Shown here in pieces: positions 9,605 to 19,100 of a DNA stretch of 64,000 nt. The notes beneath the pieces were generated by a model. That model saw nothing but the letters and a program-made list of their open reading frames with translations, was not told where the DNA came from and ran no database searches. Numbering within the stretch: the first letter of the stretch is position 1; each line of letters begins with the position of its first letter. This DNA comes from Lumbricus terrestris (Eukaryota; Annelida; Clitellata; Crassiclitellata; Lumbricidae): the NCBI GenBank assembly GCA_949752735.1, contig OX457042.1:22622995-22686994 (forward strand), read 5' to 3'. The position numbers and the translations under genes are program-made.

Positions 9605-10186
9605 GCATTCCTATTGTTTCTTATATTGTTTCTGATTCTTTTTGTTGTTAGGGTAATTGTGTTCTTGTTGTTTCACGTTCTTTTGCTAACTTCGAATGTG
9701 TTTTTCTATTGTAGGTAACTCCGCCACAGGGAACTGCAAATCTGGAGGGATTTGCAGTACCCTGCGCCGGTCCTAAGCCCGGATAAAGGAGGAAGGCTGC
9801 ATTCCTATTGTTTCTTATATTGTTTCTGATTCTTTTTGTTGTTAGGGTAATTGTGTTCTTGTTGTTTCACGTTCTTTTACTAACTTCGAATGTGTTTTTT
9901 TATTGTAGGTAACTCCGCCACAGGGAACTGCAAATCTGGAGGGATTTGCAGTTCCCTGCGCCGGTCCTAAGCCCGGATAAAGGAGGAAGGCTGCATTCCT
10001 ATTGTTTCTTATATTGTTTCTGATTCTTTTTGTTGTTAGGGTAATTGTGTTCTTGTTGTTTCACGTTCTTTTGCTAACTTCAAATGTGCTTTTCTATTGT
10101 AGGTAACTCAGCTACAGGGAACTGCAAATCTGGAGGGATTTGCAGTTCCCTGCGCCGGTCCTAAGCCCGGATAAAGGAGGAAGGTT
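9605..10186 (+). repeat. Three 194-bp monomers, each ending in a hairpin and a LINE 5' motif
   Basis: Units begin with GCATTCCTATTG at 9605, 9799 and 9993, an exact 194-bp period. Each has a pyrimidine-rich first half, a CTATTGTAGGTAAC or TTATTGTAGGTAAC word, a hairpin and then GCGCCGGTCCTAAGCCCGG with ATAAAGGAGGAAGG. I recall that last motif from the 5' regions of RTE-like LINEs of many marine animals. Units 1 and 2 restart directly after the motif; unit 3 runs on into LINE sequence. Head-to-tail monomers at the 5' end of a LINE resemble promoter monomers known from L1 elements. Confidence 0.7.
10116..10151. repeat. Perfect 15-bp stem hairpin (third monomer)
   Basis: AGGGAACTGCAAATC, loop TGGAGG, then its exact reverse complement. 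The second monomer has the same hairpin at 9922-9957; the first (9728-9763) carries one mismatch (GTACCCT). Such a stem at the LINE 5' end could act in the RNA; no function is shown. Confidence 0.9.
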
Positions 10187-10500
10187 TGCCAGGTGGGTGT
10201 CATTCCCTGGCAGTAAAACAAAGACGACTGGAGTTCGATGCCAAACAGAAACGATGTCGGGATATGCCAGCTCGGATGACGCTTGGACAAACGAGGTCCG
10301 CAAAGCCAGTCGTGCAGTTGGGATTGGATCGGATCGGGACATGCTACCGAAAGAAAGTCGAGACCTGCTGGCGCTTGGAATGTTCGCACTCTCTGGTCGG
10401 CAAGATGCTCGTTCAGTGGCCAGCCATGATCTTCTGGATCCTTCTGCCCTCTTGGAATCCTCACAGGTAACTGCGATCATCCGGATGATTTGTTAATTTA
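10187..10500 (+). pseudogene. LINE 5'-region remnant with an endonuclease-start signature
   Basis: Downstream of the third monomer one frame encodes ATERKSRPAGAWNVRTLWSA (about 10343-10402). The WNVRTL block is typical of the start of the apurinic-type endonuclease domain of RTE-like non-LTR retrotransposons. The frame is broken by stops upstream and the rest of ORF2 is absent. The alternative frames of 94 and 118 codons here look incidental. Clade assignment is tentative. Confidence 0.55.
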
Positions 10501-10945
10501 CTGATTGTGAAATAGAATTATCTGTTGTATGTCTGTATGTATATGACCATTTATATAGCGCCTTAACAAGAATCTCACAAAGGCGCGACGTCTGTTAATT
10601 GTATTTGAATTTTTGATGGATGCGATTCATGATTGACTGATTAATTGATATTGTTGATTAATTAATTAATTGATATTATTTATTAATTAGCATTAATTAC
10701 TCTATCCTTTGGCCTCTTACCAAACATACCAGACTCGCTCATGCATTCATTCTTCGCTACTACCTACAGAAAACTTGGCATGGTATTTGCTGAAAGAAAT
10801 TGCACCTGCTGCATGTTGTTGAATTGCTCCATGCGTGAAGTAAACGATTTTGAAATTCGTTTGAGCATTTCTTTGGCACTGAGCGCTGCGCAATCTGAAA
10901 CGCAATAGCTAACAAGGCAATCATTCTTCTTGAATAGATTTCAAC
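10343..10945 (+). repeat. Tandem duplication, copy A
   Basis: Starts at GCTACCGAAAGAAAG, carries the WNVRTL remnant, a (TTAATTAAT)-rich stretch and a block from ACTCTATCCT to AGATTTCAAC. The same order recurs in copy B at 10957-11892. Copy A lacks about 30 bp (GGAAACTGGAGTTGCTGGAG region) present in copy B. Its ATTAATTACTCTATCC (about 10692-10707) is the uninterrupted form of the site where copy B holds a SINE. Confidence 0.8.
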
Positions 10946-10956
10946 CATTAATGGTT

Positions 10957-11892
10957 GCTACCGAAAGAAAGTCGAGACCTGCTGGCGCTTGGGATGTTCG
11001 CACTCTCTGGTCGGCGGGAAACTGGAGTTGCTGGAGATGTCAAGATGCTCGTTCAGCGGCCAGCCACGATCTTCTGGATCCTTCTGCCGTCTTGGAATCC
11101 TCACAGGTAGCTGAGATCATCCGGATGACTTGTTAATTTACTAGTTATTGATCGTGAAATAGAATTGTCTGTTAATTGTATTTGAATTTTTGATGGATGT
11201 GATTCATGATCGACTGATTACTTGATATTATTAATTAATTAATATTATTAATTAATTATTAATAATATTAATAATTAATTATTGATTATATAATTAATTA
11301 ATTAATATTATTTATTAATAAGCGTTAATTACTCTATATGCGACCTGGTGGCAGACCGGTAACGCGTCCGCTTAAGGAGTGGAGGTTGCGGGTTCGACTC
11401 CGGGTAACGACCTTGGGCAAGTTGTTCACGCACACGTGCCTTTGTCACCAAGCAGTCTAATTTGGTACCGACGTAAGCTGGGAAGTAAACTGCAAGTTCT
11501 GCGATACACTGGCCTCGTGTCCAGGACCTTGGGATTCGTCCATTGCTGGCTCTGGGCCATGGGAAAGGAGATGAGCGCCTCCCTATGTTCCTCATGGAAC
11601 GGGATAGGATTTTACTTTACTAATTACTCTATCCTCTGGCCTATTACCAAACATACCAGACTCGCTCGTGCATTCACTCATCGCTACTACCTACAGAAAA
11701 CTTGGCATAGTATTTGCTGGAAGAAATTGCACCTGCTGCATATTAATTGTTGAGTTGCTCCATGCGTGAAGTAAACGATTTTGAAATTCGTTTGAGCATT
11801 TCTTTGGCACTGAGCGCTGCGTAATCTGAAACGTCTAGAGTTCCAGACGCAATAGCTAACAAGGCAATCATTCTTCTTGAATAGATTTCAAC
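10957..11892 (+). repeat. Tandem duplication, copy B
   Basis: Second copy of the unit at 10343-10945, longer because of a 283-bp SINE with its target duplication, an expanded TTAATTAATA stretch (11221-11320) and small insertions such as TCTAGAGTTCCAGA. Its 68-codon open frame (10930-11136) is the LINE remnant in frame and not a gene. Confidence 0.8.
11338..11620 (+). mobile_element. tRNA-derived SINE with 12-bp target duplication
   Basis: The 5' part is tRNA-like: an A-box-like CTGGTGGCAGACCGG at about 11345, and an exact B box GGTTCGACTCC at 11391-11401. The body continues ACCTTGGGCAAGTTGTT and ends GGGATAGGATTTTACTTTAC. TAATTACTCTAT flanks it on both sides (11326-11337 and 11621-11632). 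The tandem paralogue at about 10692 has the site without the SINE, which fixes both ends. RNA polymerase III transcription is inferred from the boxes. Confidence 0.9.
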
Positions 11893-11942
11893 TCTTAAAG
11901 TCAACTCTGTTGTTAACTTGGTTTAATTAATGTTTATTGCAG

Positions 11943-12059
11943 CGGAAAGAAAACGGTGAAGAAGAACAACAAAGACGGCAAAAGAAGATGTTGGAAACAC
12001 AACGCAATCCTGAAGAACTTTTACTGACTGTACAAAGAACATTTTTATTAACTGTGTAA
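11943..12059 (+). CDS. Possible terminal exon of an unknown plus-strand gene
   Basis: After TTTAATGTTTATTGCAG, a reasonable acceptor, a frame of 38 codons runs to TAA at 12057-12059. It encodes a charged Glu/Gln/Arg/Lys-rich stretch (ENGEEEQQRRQKKMLETQ), then NPEELLLTVQRTFLLTV. The last codons are themselves the first units of the adjacent minisatellite. I cannot connect it to upstream exons and do not recognise the protein. Confidence 0.25.
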   Translation, partial: RKENGEEEQQRRQKKMLETQRNPEELLLTVQRTFLLTV

Positions 12060-12350
12060 AGAACATTTTTATTGACTGTGCAAAGAACATTTTTACTTTT
12101 ATTGACTGTGCAAAGAACATTTTTATTGACTGTGCAAAGAACATTTTTACTTTAATTGACTGTGCAAAGCACATTTTTACTTTTATTGACTGCAAAGAAC
12201 ATTTTTATTGACTGTGCAAAGAACATTTTTACTTTTATTGACTGCAAAGAACATTTTAATTTTTATTGACTGTGCAAAGAACATTTTTATTAACTGTGTA
12301 AGGAACATTTTTATTGAATGCAAAGAACATTTTTATTGACTGTTCAAAGT
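12017..12350 (+). repeat. Minisatellite TTTTTATTGACTGTGCAAAGAACA
   Basis: About eleven units of 24-37 bp: ATTGACTGTGCAAAGAACA followed by either one T-run or TTTTTACTTTT. Some units lack TG of GTGCAAAG. The 90-codon minus-strand frame with repeated AQSIKVKMFF is a repeat artefact. Confidence 0.9.
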
Positions 12351-12359
12351 AAATAAGCA

Positions 12360-12823
12360 TTGAACAAATTTGAAGACTACTGTTGTTGTATATTAAACAT
12401 GTAATTCTGAACTTTTATTGTATTGAAGACTTAAGGGCATTTTGGTTCTTACGAACATGCACAAGAACTTGCATAGATTTAACACTGCTGGACTTCAATT
12501 TTCCTTCCGTCCGCCACCTTCCAAACACCTATGCTTTCCATCTTCTCACTGAAAATTTCCAGTCTATCTTCTAATCATGCTCTCCCCTCCCATCATCCTT
12601 TGGACTTTAAGTCGCAATATCCAAACCCCTTTTTAATGATGAACGATTAGAATGAAGGAGGTTGTATTTTCCGATTGTTTCTCCCATTTGCTGAAGAAAC
12701 TTTTAAACGCAGTCATTTTCATTGACGGTCACTTAGGATAACCCAACCAATGTCGTTTATCGCCTTCATTTACCCAAACTCGGCCTATCAAGCATTGGCC
12801 CAACGCTTAATAAGCAGAGACTG
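12360..12823. other. Spacer before the satellite; no gene recognised
   Basis: Moderately AT-rich unique-looking sequence. The 63-codon plus frame at 12383-12574 has no recognisable feature. I see no promoter, RNA gene or repeat. Confidence 0.4.
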
Positions 12824-13156
12824 TTAAAACGACGGCGGCGCTGGTTTATATGCCAAGCCAGAAAAAATGAAGGCAGTGACGAGGCTGAGAAAATGAGGGT
12901 GGCATCGGCTTAGATCCCGATGCTGAGAAAACTAGGGCGGCAGCGTTTAAATGCCAAGGCCGAGAAAACGAGGGCGGCGCCACTTTATATAATTATCAAG
13001 TCCGTTTGAGCATATGAAACGGTGCTCTCATTTTCCCGGACTCGGTGTCCTCAGTTTCTCGGCCTCGGCATATAAACCGCCGCCGCCCTCATTTTCTCGG
13101 CCTCGGCATATAAACCGCCCCCGGCCTCATTTTCTCGATTTCGGCATATAGACCGC
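12824..13156. repeat. Degenerate, partly inverted left edge of the 43-bp satellite
   Basis: From 12824 to about 12990 there are diverged forward units (GCCAAGGCCGAGAAAACG, GATGCTGAGAAAACTAGG). From about 13023 to 13156 the units are in the opposite orientation (TTTCTCGGCCTCGGCATATA). From 13157 the array is forward again. Several edge units are shorter than 43 bp, lacking the TGCGAAAA block. Confidence 0.85.
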
Positions 13157-16100
13157 TGAGGCCGAGAAAATGCGAAAATGAGGGCGTCGTTTTATATGCC
13201 GAGGCCGAGAAAATGCGAAAATGAGGGCGTCGTTTTATATGCCGAGGTCGAGAAAATTCGAAATTGAGGGCGGCGTTTTATATGCCGAGGTTGAGAAAAT
13301 GCGAAAATGAGGGCGTCGTTTTATATGCCGAGGCCGTGAAAATGCGAAATTGAGGGCGTCGTTTTATATGCCGAGCTCGAGAAAATGCGAAAATGAGGGC
13401 GTCGTTTTATATGCCGAGGTCGAAAAAATTCGAAATTGAAGGCGGCGCTTTATATGCCGAGGCCGAGAAAATGCGAAAATGAGGGCGTCGTTTTATATGC
13501 CGAGGTCGAGAAAATTCGAAAATGAGGGCGTCGTTTTATATGCCGAGGTCGAAAAAATTCGAAAGTGAGGGCGGCGCTTTATATGCCGAGGCCGAGAAAA
13601 TGCGAAAATGAGGGCGTCGTTTTATATGCCGAGGTCGAGAAAATTCGAAATTGAGGGCGGCGTTTTATATGCCGAGGCCGTGAAAATGCGAAATTGAGGG
13701 CGTCGTTTTATATGCCGAGGTCGAGAAAATGCGAAAATGAGGGCGTCGTTTTATATGCCGAGGTCGAGAAAATTCGAAATTGAGGGCGGCGTTTTATATG
13801 CCGAGGTCGAGAAAATTCGAAATTGAGGGCGTCGTTTTATATGCCGAGGCCGAGAAAATGCGAAAATGAGGGCGTCGTTTTATATGCCGAGGCCGAGAAA
13901 ATGCGAAAATGAGGGCGTCGTTTTATATGCCGAGGTCGAGAAAATTCGAAATTGAGGGCGGCGTTTTATATGCCGAGGCCGAGAAAATGCGAAAATGAGG
14001 GCGTCGTTTTATATGCCGAGGTCGAGAAAATTCGAAATTGAGGGCGGCGTTTTATATGCCGAGGAAATGCGAAAATGAGGGCGTCGCTTTATATGCCGAG
14101 GCCGAGAAAATTCGAAAATGAGGGCGTCGTTTTATATGCCGAGGCCGAGAAAATGCGAAAATGAGGGCGTCGTTTTATATGCCGAGGTCGAGAAAATTCG
14201 AAATTGAGGGCGGCGTTTTATATGCCGAGAAAATGCGAAAATGAGGGCGTCGCTTTATATGCCGAGGCCGAGAAAATGAGGACGTCGTTTAATATGCCGA
14301 GGCCGAGAAAAAGCGAAATTGAGGGCGTCGTTTTATATGCCGAGGTCGGGAAAATTCGACAATGAGGGCGTCGTTTTATATGCTGAGGCCGAGAAAATGC
14401 GAAAATGAGGGCGTCGTTTTATATGCCGAGGTCGAGAAAATTCGAAATTGAGGGCGGCGTTTTATATGCCGAGGCCGAGAAAATGCAAAAATGAGAGCGT
14501 CGTTTTATATGCCGAGGCCGTGAAAATGCGAAATTGAGGGCGTCGTTTTATATGCCGAGGTCGAGAAAATTCGAAATTGAGGGCGGCGTTTTATATGCCG
14601 AGGCCGAGAAAATTCAAAATTGAGGGCGGCGTTTTATATGCCGAGACCGAGAAAATGCGAAAATGAGGGCGTCGTTTAATATGCCGAGGCCGAGAAAATG
14701 CGAAATTGAGGGCGTCGTTTTATATGCCGAGGTCGGGAAAATTCGACAATGAGGGCGTCGTTTTATATGCCGAGGTCGAGAAAATGCGAAAATGAGGGCG
14801 TCGTTTTATATGCCGAGGTCGAGAAAATTCGAAAATGAGGGCGTCGTTTTATATGCCGAGGCCGTGAAAATGCGAAATTGAGGGCGTCGTTTTATATGCC
14901 GAGCTCGAGAAAATGCGAAAATGAGGGCGTCGTTTTATATGCCGAGGTCGAAAAAATTCGAAATTGAAGGCGGCGCTTTATATGCCGAGGCCGAGAAAAT
15001 GCGAAAATGAGGGCGTCGTTTTATATGCCGAGGTCGAGAAAATTCGAAAATGAGGGCGTCGTTTTATATGCCGAGGTCGAAAAAATTCGAAAGTGAGGGC
15101 GGCGCTTTATATGCCGAGGCCGAGAAAATGCGAAAATGAGGGCGTCGTTTTATATGCCGAGGTCGAGAAAATTCGAAATTGAGGGCGGCGTTTTATATGC
15201 CGAGGCCGTGAAAATGCGAAATTGAGGGCGTCGTTTTATATGCCGAGGTCGAGAAAATGCGAAAATGAGGGCGTCGTTTTATATGCCGAGGTCGAGAAAA
15301 TTCGAAATTGAGGGCGGCGTTTTATATGCCGAGGTCGAGAAAATTCGAAATTGAGGGCGTCGTTTTATATGCCGAGGCCGAGAAAATGCGAAAATGAGGG
15401 CGTCGTTTTATATGCCGAGGCCGAGAAAATGCGAAAATGAGGGCGTCGTTTTATATGCCGAGGTCGAGAAAATTCGAAATTGAGGGCGGCGTTTTATATG
15501 CCGAGGCCGAGAAAATGCGAAAATGAGGGCGTCGTTTTATATGCCGAGGTCGAGAAAATTCGAAATTGAGGGCGGCGTTTTATATGCCGAGGTCGAGAAA
15601 ATTCGAATTTGAGGGCGGCGTTTTATATGCCGAGGCCGAGAAAATGTGAAAATGAGGGCGTCGTTTTATATGCCGAGGCCGAGAAAATGCGAAAATGAGG
15701 GCGTCGTTTTATATGCCGAGGTCGAGAAAATTCGAAATTGAGGGCGGCGTTTTATATGCCGAGAAAATGCGAAAATGAGGGCGTCGCTTTATATGCCGAG
15801 GCCGAGAAAATTCGAAAATGAGGGCGTCGTTTTATATGCCGAGGTGGAGAAAATGCGAAAATGAGGACGTCGTTTTACATGCCGAGGCCGAGAAAATGCG
15901 AAAATGAGGGCGTCGTTTTATATGCCGAGGTCGAGAAAATTCGAAATTGAGGGCGGCGTTTTATATGCCGAGGCCGAGAAAATGCGAAAATGAGGGCGTC
16001 GTTTAATATGCCGAGGCCGAGAAAAAGCGAAATTGAGGGCGTCGTTTTATATGCCGAGGTCGGGAAAATTCGACAATGAGGGCGTCGTTTTATATGCTGA

Positions 16101-19100
16101 GGCCGAGAAAATGCGAAAATGAGGGCGTCGTTTTATATGCCGAGGTCGAGAAAATTCGAAATTGAGGGCGGCGTTTTATATGCCGAGGCCGAGAAAATGC
16201 AAAAATGAGAGCGTCGTTTTATATGCCGAGGCCGTGAAAATGCGAAATTGAGGGCGTCGTTTTATATGCCGAGGTCGAGAAAATTCGAAATTGAAGGCGG
16301 CGTTTTATATGCCGAGGCCGAGAAAATTCAAAATTGAGGGCGGCGTTTTATATGCCGAGGCCGAGAAAATGCGAAAATGAGGGCGTCGTTTAATATGCCG
16401 AGGCCGAGAAAATGCGAAATTGAGGGCGTCGTTTTATATGCCGAGGTCGAAAAAATTCGACAATGAGGGCGTCGTTTTATATGCCGAGGTCGAGAAAATG
16501 CGAAAATGAGGGCGTCGTTTTATATGCCGAGGTCGAGAAAATTCGAAAATGAGGGCGTCGTTTTATATGCCGAGGTCGAAAAAATTCGAAATTGAGGGCG
16601 GCGCTTTATATGCCGAGGCCGAGAAAATGCGAAAATGAGGGCGTCGTTTTATATGCCGAGGTCGAGAAAATTCGAAAATGAGGGCGTCGTTTTATATGCC
16701 GAGGTCGAAAAAATTCGAAAGTGAGGGCGGCGCTTTATATGCCGAGGCCGAGAAAATGCGAAAATGAGGGCGTCGTTTTATATGCCGAGGTCGAGAAAAT
16801 TCGAAATTGAGGGCGGCGTTTTATATGCCGAGGCCGTGAAAATGCGAAATTGAGGGCGTCGTTTTATATGCCGAGGTCGAGAAAATGCGAAAATGAGGGC
16901 GTCGTTTTATATGCCGAGGTCGAGAAAATTCGAAATTGAGGGCGGCGTTTTATATGCCGAGGTCGAGAAAATTCGAAATTGAGGGCGTCGTTTTATATGC
17001 CGAGGCCGAGAAAATGCGAAAATGAGGGCGTCGTTTTATATGCCGAGGCCGAGAAAATGCGAAAATGAGGGCGTCGTTTTATATGCCGAGGTCGAGAAAA
17101 TTCGAAATTGAGGGCGGCGTTTTATATGCCGAGGCCGAGAAAATGCGAAAATGAGGGCGTCGTTTTATATGCCGAGGTCGAGAAAATTCGAAATTGAGGG
17201 CGGCGTTTTATATGCCGAGGTCGAGAAAATTCGAATTTGAGGGCGGCGTTTTATATGCCGAGGCCGAGAAAATGTGAAAATGAGGGCGTCGTTTTATATG
17301 CCGAGGCCGAGAAAATGCGAAAATGAGGGCGTCGTTTTATATGCCGAGGTCGAGAAAATTCGAAATTGAGGGCGGCGTTTTATATGCCGAGAAAATGCGA
17401 AAATGAGGGCGTCGCTTTATATGCCGAGGCCGAGAAAATGCGAAAATGAGGGCGTCGTTTTATATGCCGAGGTGGAGAAAATGCGAAAATGAGGACGTCG
17501 TTTTACATGCCGAGGCCGAGAAAATGCGAAAATGAGGGCGTCGTTTTATATGCCGAGGTCGAGAAAATTCGAAATTGAGGGCGGCGTTTTATATGCCGAG
17601 GCCGAGAAAATGCGAAAATGAGGGCGTCGTTTAATATGCCGAGGCCGAGAAAAAGCGAAATTGAGGGCGTCGTTTTATATGCCGAGGTCGGGAAAATTCG
17701 ACAATGAGGGCGTCGTTTTATATGCTGAGGCCGAGAAAATGCGAAAATGAGGGCGTCGTTTTATATGCCGAGGTCGAGAAAATTCGAAATTGAGGGCGGC
17801 GTTTTATATGCCGAGGCCGAGAAAATGCAAAAATGAGAGCGTCGTTTTATATGCCGAGGCCGTGAAAATGCGAAATTGAGGGCGTGGTTTTATATGCCGA
17901 GGTCGAGAAAATTCGAAATTGAGGGCGGCGTTTTATATGCCGAGGCCGAGAAAATTCAAAATTGAGGGCGGCGTTTTATATGCCGAGGCCGAGAAAATGC
18001 GAAAATGAGGGCGTCGTTTAATATGCCGAGGCCGAGAAAATGCGAAATTGAGGGCGTCGTTTTATATGCCGAGGTCGGGAAAATTCGACAATGAGGGCGT
18101 CGTTTTATATGCCGAGGTCGAGAAAATGCGAAAATGAGGGCGTCGTTTTATATGCCGAGGTCGAGAAAATTCGAAATTGAGGGCGGCGTTTTATATGCCG
18201 AGGCCGAGAAAATGCAAAAATGAGGGCGTCGTTTTATATGCCGAGGTCGAGAAAATTCGAAATTGAGGGCGTCGTTTTATATGCCGAGGCTGAAAAAATG
18301 CGAAAATGAGGGCGTCGTTTTATATGCCGAGGTCGAGAAAATGCGAAAATGAGGGCGTCGTTTTATATGCCGAGGTCGAGAAAATTCGAAATTGAGGGCG
18401 GCGTTTTATATGCCGAGGCCGAGAAAATGCGAAAATGAGAGCGTCGTTTTATATGCCGAGGTCGAGAAAATGCGAAAATGAGGGAGTCGTTTTATATGCC
18501 GAGGTCGAAAAAATTCGAAATTGAGGGCGGCGCTTTATATGCCGAGGCCGAGAAAATGCAAAAATGAGGGCGTCGTTTTATATGCCGAGGTCGAGAAAAT
18601 TCGAAATTGAGGGCGGCGTTTTATATGCCGAGGCCGTGAAAATGCGAAATTGAGGGCGTCGTTTTATATGCCGAGGTCGAGAAAATTCGAAAATGAGGGC
18701 GTCGTTTTATATGCCGAGGTCGAGAAAAGTCGAAATTGAGGGCGTCGTATTATATGCCGAGGCCGAGAAAATGCGAAATTGAGGGCGTCGTTTTATATGC
18801 CGAGGTCGAGAAAATTCGAAATTGAGGGCGGCGTTTTATATGCCGAGGCCGAGAAAATGCGAAAATGAGGGCGTCGTTTTATATGCCGAGGCCGAGAAAA
18901 TGCGAAAATGAGGGCGTCGTTTTATATGCCGAGGTCGAGAAAATTCGAAATTGAGGGCGGCGTTTTATATGCCGAGGCCGAGAAAATGCGAAAATGAGGG
19001 CGTCGTTTTATATGCCGAGGCCGAGAAAATGCGAAAATGAGGGCGTCGTTTTATATGCCGAGGCCGAGAAAATGCGAAAATGAGGACGTCGTTTTATATG

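Noticed and set aside
10108..10496. Overlapping frames of 118-122 codons on both strands
   Set aside because: They overlap a broken LINE 5' region, and only the frame with WNVRTL has recognisable content.
11345..11415. A genuine tRNA gene
   Set aside because: The A and B boxes are tRNA-like, but the region is the head of a SINE with a tail and target duplications and has no convincing acceptor stem.
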